Of a stretch of DNA of 14,853 bases, positions 6,549-14,848 are shown in pieces (positions within the stretch are counted from its first letter, which is position 1; every line of letters starts with the position of its first letter). This stretch comes from a bacterium HR25. GTDB taxonomy: Bacteria > Chloroflexota > Dehalococcoidia > SM23-28-2 > HRbin24. Below the pieces are notes generated by a model. The model was not told the DNA's origin, did not search any database, and worked only from the letters and a program-made list of their open reading frames with translations. Where the stretch lies: NCBI GenBank assembly GCA_002898615.1, contig BEIB01000016.1, forward strand, positions 1-14,853, in the 5' to 3' direction. A program made the position numbers and the translations under genes.

Positions 6549-7471
6549 CAGAAGCCCTCCCCTACCAGGCCCACCTCTAGCTCCAGCTCGATGCCGAAGC
6601 GCTCGCGCACCCTCTCCCGGGCCAGGTCTATGAGGGCCTTGACATCGGCGGCGCGGGCCTGCCCCAGGTTGAGGATGAAGTTGGCGTGCTTCTGCGATAT
6701 CTGGGCATCGCCGATGCGGTGGCCGCGCAGCCCCACCTGGTCTATGAGCCACCAGGCCGGCCTCTCCACAGGGTTCTTGAATACGGAGCCGGCATTGCGC
6801 CCCGCTGGCTGGGCCGCCCGTCGCCGGGCGTCCAGCGCCCGCACTCGCTGACGGAGGGCATCGGCGTCCCCCTCCCAGAGGCGGAGCTCCACCGACAGCA
6901 CCGTCAGCCCCCGCACGATGCCCCTGGTGAGGACGCTGCCACGATAGTCCAGGGCCAGCTCCTCCGGTCCCAGGTCGAAGATGCGGCCCTCACCATCGCA
7001 GAGAGTGGCCCGCACCAGGACGTCCCGCAGGCAGCCGCCGTAGGCGCCAGCGTTGTAGACCACGGCGCCACCCAGGGTGCCGGGGATGCCGGTGGCCCAC
7101 TCCAGGCCAGCGCAGCCGGCGAAGGAGAGGCGACGGGCCAGGGAGGCGAAGCTGGCGCCGCTCTCCACCTGTAACAGCAGATGGCCGTTGCGGCGCTGCG
7201 GCCCCTCCTGCGCCATCGCCCGGTTCTCCACCACCAGGCCCCGTATTCCCTCGTCTCCCACCAGGATGTTGGAGCCAGCGCCCAGCACGAAGAGGGGTAC
7301 GCCGTGGCGGTGGGCCACCGCCACTATCTGGGCCAGCTGGAAGGCCGTCTCCGCCACCACGTAGACATCGGCGGGGCCGCCGATGCCCCAGGTGGTGTGG
7401 CGGGACAGGGGCTCCATGAAGCGCAGGGGGGCCAGTGCCCGCAGCTCCTCCAGGAACTCCCGCGTTATCAT
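6548..7471 (-). CDS. murB: UDP-N-acetylenolpyruvoylglucosamine reductase MurB
   Basis: MurB is the FAD- and NADPH-dependent enzyme that reduces UDP-GlcNAc-enolpyruvate to UDP-MurNAc. The 307-residue protein has [13 protein letters not shown] (25-37) and [15 protein letters not shown] (62-76) in the first FAD-binding part, [20 protein letters not shown] (126-145) in the second, and NAGSVFKNP (226-234), whose S229 is the expected proton donor. The C-terminal [12 protein letters not shown] (259-270) and the lack of the extra loop and split fold put it in the shorter type II group. The ATG at 7471 overlaps the murC stop by 4 nt (ATGA), and its own stop overlaps ddl by 1 nt. The murC-murB-ddl order is usual for Gram-negative-like dcw clusters. 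Confidence 0.97.
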   Translation of the reverse strand: MITREFLEELRALAPLRFMEPLSRHTTWGIGGPADVYVVAETAFQLAQIVAVAHRHGVPLFVLGAGSNILVGDEGIRGLVVENRAMAQEGPQRRNGHLLLQVESGASFASLARRLSFAGCAGLEWATGIPGTLGGAVVYNAGAYGGCLRDVLVRATLCDGEGRIFDLGPEELALDYRGSVLTRGIVRGLTVLSVELRLWEGDADALRQRVRALDARRRAAQPAGRNAGSVFKNPVERPAWWLIDQVGLRGHRIGDAQISQKHANFILNLGQARAADVKALIDLARERVRERFGIELELEVGLVGEGF

Positions 7472-8844
7472 CCTCGCAGCGCCTCCAGCACCTGGCGGCC
7501 CACCCGGTCCACGTCCCCGGCGCCGATGGTGAAGAAGACGTCGCCCGGGCGGAGGGTATCCAGGACGGCCCGGACGCTCTCTTCCAGGCTGCCGGCGTAG
7601 CGGGCCGGGGGCGACTCTATCTCCCGGGCCAGTTGGGCCGCCGTCATCCCCGCAGAGGGCTCCTCGCGCGCGGCATAGGTCTCGGCGATGAGGAGACAGT
7701 CCACGCCCCGGAAGCAGGTGCGGAACCCCTCCAGGAGATACTGCGTCCTGGTGTAGGTATGGGGCTGAAAGAGGCAGACCAGCCGGCGCCCCGGGAACCG
7801 CTGGCGGGCGGCGGCCAGGGTGGCCCGTATCTCCGTCGGGTGGTGGGCGTAATCGTCCATGACGGTGACCCCTCCGGCCTCGCCCACCAGTTCGAAGCGT
7901 CGGCGGACGCCCCGGAACTCCTGCACGGCCTCCCGCACGACCTCTAGGGGAAGGGCGAGGGCCAGGCTGGCCCCTATCGCCGCCAGGCAGTTGCGAACGT
8001 TGTGGAGGCCGGGCAGGGCGGTGCGAAAAGGCCCCAGGTCTCTAGCCTCGTATCTTATGTCGAAGACCCACTGGTTGTCTTCGCGTTTTATGTCACGTAT
8101 GTGTAGTTCCTGGCCCTTCTCCAGGCCGTAGCGGAGCACCCGCACCCCAGGGATAGCGGCCGTGGCCAGGGCGGTCGTTGCCTCGTCCTCGCCCCAGAGG
8201 AGGAGCCAGCCCCCTGGCTGCACCTGGGAGGCGAAGCGGGCGAAGGCCTGCCGCAGCCGTTCCAGGGAGCCGTAGTAGTCCAGATGATCCGCCTCCACGT
8301 TGGTGACGATGGCCAAACGGGGGCGATAGTGGAGGAAGGCGGCGTCGTACTCGTCCGCCTCCACGACGAAGTGGGGCCCCTGACCGGCCTGGACGTTGGT
8401 GCCCAGGTCCACCATCTCGCCCCCCAGGAGGAAGGTGGGGGAGAGCCCGGCCCGCCACAGGATGTAGGCCACCAGGGAGGTGGTGGTAGTCTTGCCGTGG
8501 CTGCCGGCCACGGCAATGACCTCTCTGCCCTCGCCCAGCAGCGCCACCATCTCCGCCCGCTTGAGGGCCGGCAGGCCCCGCTCCCGGGCCGCCACCAGCT
8601 CAGGGTTGTGGGGCCTGATGGCCGAGGTATAGACCAGGAGACCCGCCTCGTCCAGGTGGAAGGGAGCGTGGCCCTGGTAAAACGTTACGCCCATGTCCTC
8701 CAGGCGGGCGGTGAGGGGGGAGGGGTAGAGGTCGCAGCCGGAGACGCGGTGGCCTCGCTCCCGCAGCAGCACGGCGATGGCCGACATGTGGATGCCTCCC
8801 ACCCCCATCAGGTGGACGCTCTCCGGCAGCCGCTCCACGGTCAT
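7468..8844 (-). CDS. murC: UDP-N-acetylmuramate--L-alanine ligase MurC
   Basis: MurC adds L-Ala to UDP-MurNAc, the first step of stem-peptide assembly. The 458 residues show the N-terminal Rossmann loop HLMGVGGIHMSAIA (11-24), ATP loop GSHGKTTTT (114-122), EADEYD (162-167), NVEADHLDYY (182-191), GLHNVRN (279-285) before the C-terminal domain, and DDYAHHPTEI (330-339), the MurC-specific signature that includes the DYAHHP region. The first loop usually reads GIGGxGMS; here a histidine replaces the glycine before MS. I recall the same variant in Chloroflexota, so it looks lineage-specific rather than damaging. The ATG at 8844 overlaps the murG stop by 4 nt and has GGGAGG just upstream. Confidence 0.98.
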   Translation of the reverse strand: MTVERLPESVHLMGVGGIHMSAIAVLLRERGHRVSGCDLYPSPLTARLEDMGVTFYQGHAPFHLDEAGLLVYTSAIRPHNPELVAARERGLPALKRAEMVALLGEGREVIAVAGSHGKTTTTSLVAYILWRAGLSPTFLLGGEMVDLGTNVQAGQGPHFVVEADEYDAAFLHYRPRLAIVTNVEADHLDYYGSLERLRQAFARFASQVQPGGWLLLWGEDEATTALATAAIPGVRVLRYGLEKGQELHIRDIKREDNQWVFDIRYEARDLGPFRTALPGLHNVRNCLAAIGASLALALPLEVVREAVQEFRGVRRRFELVGEAGGVTVMDDYAHHPTEIRATLAAARQRFPGRRLVCLFQPHTYTRTQYLLEGFRTCFRGVDCLLIAETYAAREEPSAGMTAAQLAREIESPPARYAGSLEESVRAVLDTLRPGDVFFTIGAGDVDRVGRQVLEALRG

Positions 8845-9947
8845 AGCCCTCCCGACACCTCCAGGAGAAGACGGGCGATATCCCGGGCCGCCGCCGGCCG
8901 GGCCAGGGAGCGGGCCGCCTGGGCCATCCGCTGGAGCCGTCGCTCGTCGCTGAGGAGCTCTCCCACCAGGGGCAGGAGACGGTCCATCAACTCGCGGTCT
9001 TCCACCACCACGGCGGCCCCCTCTTCCTGGAGGTAGAGGGCGTTGTGGCGCTGGTGGCCGCCGGCGTGGGGGTAGGGGACCAGGATGGCGGGGAGGCCCA
9101 CGGCCGGCAGCTCACCCAGGACGGAGGCGCCGGAGCGGCTGAGGGCCAGATCGGCGGCGGCCATGGCCCAGGGCAGCTCCTCGTGCAGATAGTCGAACAG
9201 GCGGTAGCGCTCCTGAAGGGCGGCCGGCAGGGCCCGGGCCTCCCGCTGCAGCCATTCAAAGTCCCGTCGGCCGCTGAGATGGACTACCTGGCAGAGCTCC
9301 AGAAGCCCCCGCAGGTGGGCAGCCACCGCCTCGTTGATGCTGCGGGCGCCCTGGGAGGCGCCGGAGACCAGCAGCACCTTCTCCTCCATGTCCAGCCCCA
9401 GGCGGCGCCGGCCCTCGGCGCGGTCGGCCAGCCAGAACTCGTGACGGACGGGATAGCCGGTGACCACCGTCCTGCCGTTCCTGAGGCGGCGAGGGGTCAC
9501 GGGCGTGGAGACGGCCACCCGCGTCGCCAGACGGGCCATGAAGCGGATGGCCCAGCCGGGCAGGACGTCCGGCAGGAAGACCACCAGGGGCACCCCCCGC
9601 AGACGGGCCGCCAGGGCTACAGGGACGCTGGCGTAGCCCCCCGTGGCCAGGACGGCGTCCGCCCCGAACTGCCTGAGGAGGCGGCCCGCCCGCCATGTCC
9701 CCAGGCCGATCTTGGCCAGGCTCACCGGCAGCTCCCAGAGGCGACGCCCCCGCACCGGCCCCGACGGCACCGACTGGAAGGGCAACCCTACCCGTCGCAC
9801 CAGCTCCCCTTCCAGGCCGTTGGCCTGTCCCAGGTAGAGGACCTCCAGGGAGGAGTCCACCGCCACCTCCTGTGCCAGGGCCCACACCACGCTCAGGGCG
9901 GGATAGACGTGCCCGCCGGTGCCGCCGCCACAGAGGACGAGCCTCAT
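8841..9947 (-). CDS. murG: Lipid II synthase MurG (GlcNAc transferase)
   Basis: MurG is a GT28 glycosyltransferase on the inner membrane face that adds GlcNAc to lipid I to form lipid II. The 368 residues contain GGGTGGHVYPAL (7-18), ATGGYASVP (101-109), GASQGARSIN (196-205), the UDP-GlcNAc-binding segment SRSGASVLGE (270-279), and PYPHAGGHQRHNA (291-303). The middle segment reads VFLPDVLPGWAIRFMARLA, where the family usually has an (E/H)QN..PG..N motif, and TGYPVR replaces TGNPVR, so the acceptor-side loops are somewhat diverged. The ATG at 9947 is chosen because the Rossmann glycine loop follows at once and it overlaps the ftsW stop by 4 nt. The open frame extends upstream, but that part is an out-of-frame reading of ftsW. 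Confidence 0.97.
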   Translation of the reverse strand: MRLVLCGGGTGGHVYPALSVVWALAQEVAVDSSLEVLYLGQANGLEGELVRRVGLPFQSVPSGPVRGRRLWELPVSLAKIGLGTWRAGRLLRQFGADAVLATGGYASVPVALAARLRGVPLVVFLPDVLPGWAIRFMARLATRVAVSTPVTPRRLRNGRTVVTGYPVRHEFWLADRAEGRRRLGLDMEEKVLLVSGASQGARSINEAVAAHLRGLLELCQVVHLSGRRDFEWLQREARALPAALQERYRLFDYLHEELPWAMAAADLALSRSGASVLGELPAVGLPAILVPYPHAGGHQRHNALYLQEEGAAVVVEDRELMDRLLPLVGELLSDERRLQRMAQAARSLARPAAARDIARLLLEVSGGL

Positions 9948-11056
9948 GACGGGAGTCTCCTCCGGCTGACGGCGGGCCCCCAGGGACCGGCCGATGTCGA
10001 TGTCGCCGCCTCGGGCCGCGGCACTATGTACCGGGAGACGCTCAGGAGGAGGCCCAGCCCGATCATGTTGGAGACCAGGGCCGAGCCACCGTAGCTGAAG
10101 AGGGGTAGCGGCACCCCCGTGAGGGGGATGACGCCAGTCATCCCTCCTATATTGATCAGGGCCTGGTAGCCGATCCAAGAGGTGATGCCCACCGCCAACA
10201 GGCGGCCGAAGCGGTCACGGGCCAGGGCGGCTATTCGCAGGCCCCGGGCTAGCAGCACCACGAAGAGCAGCATCACGGCTACCGCCCCCACGAAGCCCAG
10301 CTCCTCCCCCAGGATAGCGAAGACGCCATCGGTGTGGGCGCCCGGGATGTAGAAGAACTTCTGACGGCTGGCCCCCCACCCCAGGCCCAGGAGCCCCCCG
10401 CTCCCCAGGGCGTTCAGGAGCTGGAGCACGTGGAAGCCGGTGCCCTGGGGGTCGTTCTCGGCGGAGACATAGGCGGTGATGCGGGCCAGCCGGTAGTCGT
10501 GCGTGAGGACCAGGAGGTAGCTGAGGAAGGAGCCCACCACCAACAGTATCGCCAGATGGCTGATGGGCGCTCCCGCCATGAAGAAGAGGGTGGTGGCTAC
10601 CAGAACTATGATGACCGCCGTCCCCATGTCCGGCTCGACCACCACCAGCCCCCCCACCAGGCCTACCATCAGGACGAAGGGGAGGAAGCCCAGAGACATC
10701 TGCTTCACCTGGGGGCCGCGGCTGGCCAGCCAGGCGGAGATGTAGAGGATGACGGCCAGCTTGGCCAGCTCGCTGGGCTGGACCTCGACCGGCCCCACGC
10801 TCAGCCAGCGGGCCGCCCCGTTCCGCACCACCCCCACCCCGGGCAACAGCACCGCCCCCAGGAGCACCAGCGCCAGGAGGATGAAGAAGACGCTGGGACG
10901 CCGGAGGCGGCGGTAGTCCACCCACATCAGCCCCAGCATCAGTAGCAGCCCCACTCCGGCGAAGACGAGCTGACGGAAGATGAAGTAGTGGGCGTTGCCG
11001 TACTCGAAGTAGCCCACAGCGAAGCTGGCGCTGTAGACGGAGAGGAGTCCCAGCAC
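9944..11056 (-). CDS. ftsW: Septal peptidoglycan glycosyltransferase FtsW (start uncertain)
   Basis: FtsW is a SEDS-family polytopic membrane enzyme that polymerises lipid II at the division site with a class B PBP. Visible signatures are SVYSASF in the first membrane segment, VEVQPSELAKLAVILY, a large extracytoplasmic loop with IPGAHTDGVFAILGEELGF (the Asp of HTD is the expected catalytic residue), and PLFSYGGSALVSNMIGLGLL near the end. About ten membrane segments can be recognised. The first usual start codon, GTG at 11056, has no ribosome binding site and would cut the first membrane segment in half. The frame stays open upstream and encodes ARLRERAPPQSPDYLLLALV, a normal FtsW beginning. 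AAGGAGG (11145-11139) stands 7 nt before an ATC at 11131, so the real start may be ATC there or CTG at 11122. The end overlaps murG by 4 nt. Confidence 0.95.
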   Translation of the reverse strand: MLGLLSVYSASFAVGYFEYGNAHYFIFRQLVFAGVGLLLMLGLMWVDYRRLRRPSVFFILLALVLLGAVLLPGVGVVRNGAARWLSVGPVEVQPSELAKLAVILYISAWLASRGPQVKQMSLGFLPFVLMVGLVGGLVVVEPDMGTAVIIVLVATTLFFMAGAPISHLAILLVVGSFLSYLLVLTHDYRLARITAYVSAENDPQGTGFHVLQLLNALGSGGLLGLGWGASRQKFFYIPGAHTDGVFAILGEELGFVGAVAVMLLFVVLLARGLRIAALARDRFGRLLAVGITSWIGYQALINIGGMTGVIPLTGVPLPLFSYGGSALVSNMIGLGLLLSVSRYIVPRPEAATSTSAGPWGPAVSRRRLPS

Positions 11057-11118
11057 CAGCAGGGTGATGACCAGCGCCAGGAGCAGATAGTCCGGCGACT
11101 GGGGAGGCGCCCTCTCCC

Positions 11119-12519
11119 TCAGGCGAGCGATGGCTCTCCCTCCTTCACCAGGGCCAGCACCAATTGCCGGAAGTGCCGGCCCCGTTCCTCGAAGTTGTCG
11201 TAGGCATCGTAGCTGGCGCAGGCGGGAGAGAGGAGGACAGCATCGCCCGGTCGGGCCAGGGAGCGGGCCGCCTCCACCGCCTCCGCCAGGCCACCGACGC
11301 GCACCAGGGGCGGCCTTCTCTCCTCCGGCAGGGCGGCGGCCGCCTCCAGGAGGGCGGCCTCCAGCTTGGGCGCCGCCTCACCGAAGAGGACTACGGCACG
11401 GCAGCGCCGGCAGGCCTCCTGCGCCAGCTCCTCCAGCGGCAGGTGCTTCTCCCGCCCGCCCAGGAGCAACACCACAGGTTGCTCGAAGCAGCGGAGGCCG
11501 GCCAGGGTGCGGGCGGGGGTGGTGGCGATGCTGTCGTTGTAGTACTCGACGCCATCGATGACGGCCACCAGCTCCAACCGGTGCTCTACGCCCCGGAAGC
11601 TGGCCACCGCCCGGGCGATGGCGCGAGGGCTGAGGCCGCAGGCCCGCGCTATGGCCGCCGCCGCCAGGGCGTTCTGGAAGTTGTGGCGCCCCCGCAGTCG
11701 CACGGAGGAGAGAGGGAAGAGCGCCTCACGTCTACCGTCGCACTGCCAGACGGCCCGGCCGCGGGAGACCAGCACGCCGTCGCCCGGTAGCTCGTTCCCT
11801 AGGGTGAAGAAGAGGACGCGCCCCCGCACCCGCGGGGCCAGAGCGCGCGCCTCGGCGTCGTCGTAGCCCAGGACGGCCCAGTCCCCCGGGCCCTGGTAGC
11901 GCAGGATGTTGGCCTTGAGGGCCCGGTACTCGTCCCAGGTGAAGCGATCCAGGTGGTTGGGCGTGATGTTGAGCACCGCGGCCACGTGGGGGCTGCGCCA
12001 CACCAGCTGGAGCTGGGTATGGCTCACCTCCAGGACGACCCAGGTATAGGGGTGGAGGACGGCCAGGTGCTGCAGCAGCCCCACGCCGATGTTGCCCCCC
12101 AGGAAGTGGGGCAGCCCCTCCGCCCGGAAGACCTCCGCCACTAGGGAGGTGGTGGTGGTCTTGCCGCTGGAGCCGGTGATGCCAACCACCGGCCCGGGGC
12201 AGAGCTCCAGGAAGAGGGCCAGCATGGAGAGGACGGGCACACCCCGGCGCCGCGCCGCCTCAATGCCGGGCAGGTCCAGGGGGACTCCCTGCGAGACGAA
12301 GACGCAGTCCGCCCCGGCGATGACCTCGGGGTCGTTCTCGCCCAGAGAGAGGGCCACCGGCAGCCCCTCTATCTCACGGAGGCGCTCTGCCAGTCGCTCC
12401 GGCGGCTTGGCGTCGCTGACGGTGACGAGGGCGCCCCGGCCCACCAGGTAGCGGACCATGTCCACCCCCTCGATGCCGAGGCCCACCACCGTCACCCGTC
12501 GCCCGCGGAAGTCCATCAT
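11119..12519 (-). CDS. murD: UDP-N-acetylmuramoyl-L-alanine--glutamate ligase MurD
   Basis: MurD adds glutamate (normally D-Glu) to UDP-MurNAc-L-Ala. The 466 residues have the Rossmann start VTVVGLGIEG (9-18), SQGVPLDLPG (76-85), ATP loop GITGSSGKTTTT (113-124), GGNIG (141-145), LRGRHNFQNALAA, and a C-terminal domain with LLLGGREKHLP and LSPACASYDAYDNFEERG. Several signatures differ from the textbook form: SSG for TNG in the ATP loop, LEVSHTQLQL for the usual ELSSFQL, NITPNHLDRF with Asn for the Asp before HLD, and NDSIATTP for NDSKATN. The metal-binding Glu and His and the Lys that should be carbamylated (RALK) remain, so it looks functional. The ATG at 12519 overlaps the mraY stop by 4 nt; an ATG at 12516 is also possible. 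It could prefer another glutamate isomer, which cannot be judged from sequence alone. Confidence 0.95.
   Translation of the reverse strand: MMDFRGRRVTVVGLGIEGVDMVRYLVGRGALVTVSDAKPPERLAERLREIEGLPVALSLGENDPEVIAGADCVFVSQGVPLDLPGIEAARRRGVPVLSMLALFLELCPGPVVGITGSSGKTTTTSLVAEVFRAEGLPHFLGGNIGVGLLQHLAVLHPYTWVVLEVSHTQLQLVWRSPHVAAVLNITPNHLDRFTWDEYRALKANILRYQGPGDWAVLGYDDAEARALAPRVRGRVLFFTLGNELPGDGVLVSRGRAVWQCDGRREALFPLSSVRLRGRHNFQNALAAAAIARACGLSPRAIARAVASFRGVEHRLELVAVIDGVEYYNDSIATTPARTLAGLRCFEQPVVLLLGGREKHLPLEELAQEACRRCRAVVLFGEAAPKLEAALLEAAAALPEERRPPLVRVGGLAEAVEAARSLARPGDAVLLSPACASYDAYDNFEERGRHFRQLVLALVKEGEPSLA
11139..11145 (-). promoter_or_regulatory. Probable ribosome binding site of ftsW inside murD
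   Basis: AAGGAGG on the minus strand lies within the last codons of murD (Lys-Glu-Gly). It is 7 nt before an ATC at 11131 in the ftsW frame. No ATG, GTG or TTG in the ftsW frame lies near it, which makes the ftsW start unusual. Confidence 0.4.
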
Positions 12520-13475
12520 GCCCCCTCCAGGGCCAGGACGACCCCGACCAGCGCCCCCAGGGCGCCCAGCAGCCAGAAGCGCTGCACCACCTTCGGCTCA
12601 GGCCAGCCGAGGGACTCGAAGTGGTGGTGCAGGGGCGCCATGCGGAAGAGGCGCCTTCCCCCGGTCAGGCGGAAGTAGGCCACCTGGATGTAGACAGAGG
12701 CCCCCTCCAGCAGGAAGACGACGCCGATGAGGGGGAGCACCAGCCATTGGTCCGTCATCAGGGCCAGGACGGCCAGCCCTCCGCCCAGGGCCAGCGCCCC
12801 CGTATCCCCCATGAACATCTGGGCCGGGTAGCTGTTGTACCAGAGGAAGGCCAGCGCCGCCCCCGCCATGGCGAAGGCGAAGGCGGCCAGCGCCTCCTGT
12901 CCCTGGGCCAGGGCGATCCCTCCGTACGCCAGATAGGCTATGGCCCCCGTCCCGGCGGCCAGCCCGTCCAGGCCATCGGTGACGGCCACGCCGCCCACCG
13001 TCAGTACCAGCACGGCGGCGGCCGCCAGCAGGTACCAGGGGCCTAGATCGAACTCACCCACGAAGGGGACGAGGACGCCCTGGTGTCCCAGTCGCCAGCG
13101 GAGGACGGCGGCTACCGTCAGTCCCAGGACGATGAAGACGACGAACTTGAGCCGCTTGTTGAGGGCCCACTGGCGCTGGCCCTGCAGGGAGCCCAGGTCG
13201 TCCACCAGGCCCAGAGAGGCCAGGGCCAGCACCGCCCCCAAGGGAACGCCCAGGGCCCGCTCGCGGGCCAGCTCCACGGCGGTGAAGAGGAGGGCAGTGC
13301 CCCAGATGAGGACTCCCCCCATGGTGGGCGTCCCCGCTTTGGCCTGGTGGGACCGGGGTCCCCAGGGGTTTATCGCCTTGCCCAGGCGGACGCGCCTCAA
13401 GGCCGACACCAGAGGTGCTCCCGCCAGGGTAGCCACTAACAGGGCCATCGCTCCCACACTCAGGGCATGGATCAT
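12516..13475 (-). CDS. mraY: Phospho-MurNAc-pentapeptide transferase MraY
   Basis: MraY is the integral membrane enzyme that moves phospho-MurNAc-pentapeptide from UDP to undecaprenyl phosphate, giving lipid I. The 319-residue protein has about ten hydrophobic segments and the family signatures KAGTPTMGG (46-54), VDDLGS (91-96) with the paired metal-site aspartates, VTDGLDGLAAG (165-175), NSYPAQMFMGDTGALALGG (214-232), and APLHHHFESLGW (280-291). It is somewhat shorter than the 360-residue E. coli form, as is common outside Proteobacteria. The ATG at 13475 begins MIHALSVG and overlaps the murF stop by 4 nt (ATGA). The open frame reaching further upstream is an out-of-frame reading of murF and is not part of the protein. 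Confidence 0.97.
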   Translation of the reverse strand: MIHALSVGAMALLVATLAGAPLVSALRRVRLGKAINPWGPRSHQAKAGTPTMGGVLIWGTALLFTAVELARERALGVPLGAVLALASLGLVDDLGSLQGQRQWALNKRLKFVVFIVLGLTVAAVLRWRLGHQGVLVPFVGEFDLGPWYLLAAAAVLVLTVGGVAVTDGLDGLAAGTGAIAYLAYGGIALAQGQEALAAFAFAMAGAALAFLWYNSYPAQMFMGDTGALALGGGLAVLALMTDQWLVLPLIGVVFLLEGASVYIQVAYFRLTGGRRLFRMAPLHHHFESLGWPEPKVVQRFWLLGALGALVGVVLALEGA

Positions 13476-14848
13476 GGACGCAGGGCCTCGACCACCGTCT
13501 CCAGGGCCAGGGCCCGCGAGGCCTTGACCAGGAGGTAGTCCCCGGGCTGGAGCTCCCGGGCCAGGAGGGCCGCCGTCTCCTCCTTGTCCGGCAGCACCCG
13601 CACATCCCGGTGTCCAGCCTCCCGGGCCGCCTCCGCCATGAGCGGCGCCCGCTCCCCCACCAGGAGGAGAACGTCCGTGGTGGCGGCTGCCCGGGCCCCT
13701 ACCTGACGATGACCCTCCTCGTCGGCCGGGCCCAGCTCCCGCATATCGCCCAGGAGGGCCAGACGGCGGCCAGGCAGCTCTCCCAGCAGGTCCAGGGCCG
13801 CCAGGACAGAGGGGGGGCTGGCGTTGTAGGAATCGTCGATGATGGTGCTTCCCCGCGGCCCCTCCACCACTCGCAGGCGGAGGTCGGTGCGGGCGCAGGC
13901 GAGGGCCGCGGCCACCTCCTCCAGAGTCATCCCCATCTCCAGGGCGACGGCGGCGGCCGCCAGCAGATTGTGCAGGTTGTGACGCCCCGGCATGGGGGAG
14001 CGCACGGGCACTCGCTCGCCCCGGGCGCACAGGTAGAAGGAGATGCCGTCCAGGCCATGGCTCTCCAGCCCCTCCCCTCGCACCTGACACTGGGGGGAGA
14101 GGCCGTAGAAGACGACGCGCGCCCGCGTGCGGGCGGCCAGGCGGTGGGCCCAAGGGCTGTCGCCGTTGACTATGGCCACACCGTCCGGGGGGAGCGCCTC
14201 CAGAAGCTCCCCCTTGGCAGCGGCGATGGCCCCCAGCGAGCCCAGCCGCTCCAGGTGCACGGGCGCTATGGAGGTGACTACCCCTATACGGGGAGGGGCG
14301 ATGCGACACAGGAGGGCGATGTCCCCCCGCGCCGTCATCCCCATCTCCAGGACGGCCGCCTGGTGCCCCGCCTCCAGGCCGGCCAGGGATAGGGGGAGAC
14401 CGATCTCCGTGTTCAGGTTCCCGGTGCTCTTCAGGACGCGATAGCGGGCGGAGAGGACGGACGCTATCAGCTCCTTGCAGGTGGTCTTGCCCACGCTGCC
14501 CGTGACCCCTATCACCTGCAGGCCCGGGTGGTCGGCCAGACATCCCGCGCCCAACCGCTGCAACGCCTGCAGCGTATCGCTCACCTGAAAGGTGACGACG
14601 TCGCGGTACGGCTCGGCCACTGGTCGGGAGACCACCAGGCCGCGGGCGCCGCGGGACACCGCCTCGGCCAGGAACTGGTGGCCGTCGTGCCTCTCGCCCG
14701 GCAGGGCGAGGAAGAGCTCGCCGGGGGAGACGCGCCGCGAGTCGATGGCCACGCCTGTGAAGGTCAGGTCTTCTGTCCGGGCGGCGCTGCGGGCCACCAG
14801 GACGGGCTCGAGGTAGCGGGTGACCTGCTGGAGGGTCAGCATCTCCAT
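13472..14848 (-). CDS. murF: UDP-MurNAc-tripeptide--D-alanyl-D-alanine ligase MurF
   Basis: MurF adds the D-Ala-D-Ala dipeptide made by Ddl, completing the cytoplasmic pentapeptide precursor. The 458 residues show the N-terminal substrate domain with IDSRRVSPGELFLALPG (35-51), ATP loop GVTGSVGKTTCKE (114-126), the MurF-typical STGNLNTEIGLPL (141-153), APVHLERLGS (195-204), MPGRHNLHNLLAA before the C-terminal domain, and IDDSYNASPPSVLAAL. An ATG at 14848 and an in-frame ATG at 14842 are both possible; only 5 nt of upstream sequence remain, so no ribosome binding site can be judged. A TAA at 14852-14850 could be the stop of an upstream murE, but that cannot be shown from this window. Confidence 0.96.
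   Translation of the reverse strand: MEMLTLQQVTRYLEPVLVARSAARTEDLTFTGVAIDSRRVSPGELFLALPGERHDGHQFLAEAVSRGARGLVVSRPVAEPYRDVVTFQVSDTLQALQRLGAGCLADHPGLQVIGVTGSVGKTTCKELIASVLSARYRVLKSTGNLNTEIGLPLSLAGLEAGHQAAVLEMGMTARGDIALLCRIAPPRIGVVTSIAPVHLERLGSLGAIAAAKGELLEALPPDGVAIVNGDSPWAHRLAARTRARVVFYGLSPQCQVRGEGLESHGLDGISFYLCARGERVPVRSPMPGRHNLHNLLAAAAVALEMGMTLEEVAAALACARTDLRLRVVEGPRGSTIIDDSYNASPPSVLAALDLLGELPGRRLALLGDMRELGPADEEGHRQVGARAAATTDVLLLVGERAPLMAEAAREAGHRDVRVLPDKEETAALLARELQPGDYLLVKASRALALETVVEALRP

Noticed and set aside
5358..6851. Plus-strand open frame of about 497 codons opposite ddl, ftsQ and murB
   Set aside because: It is antisense to three clearly conserved genes, its translation is low-complexity (His, Gly, Pro, Arg) with no family resemblance, and such mirrored frames are common in GC-rich DNA.
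8061..8083. Inverted repeat CGAAGAC, 9-nt loop, GTCTTCG inside murC
   Set aside because: It is a perfect 7-bp stem but lies mid-gene with no T-run on the coding strand. The local AT-richness follows from the Lys/Asp/Asn/Ile codons there, so neither terminator nor promoter is supported.
9045..10094. Plus-strand open frame of about 349 codons opposite murG
   Set aside because: It is a codon-bias shadow of murG, with no start signal or domain.
13476..14543. Upstream extension of the mraY frame suggesting a 675-residue fusion
   Set aside because: The added part is Gly/Pro/Arg-rich, reads murF out of frame, and mraY has a normal ATG overlapping the murF stop.
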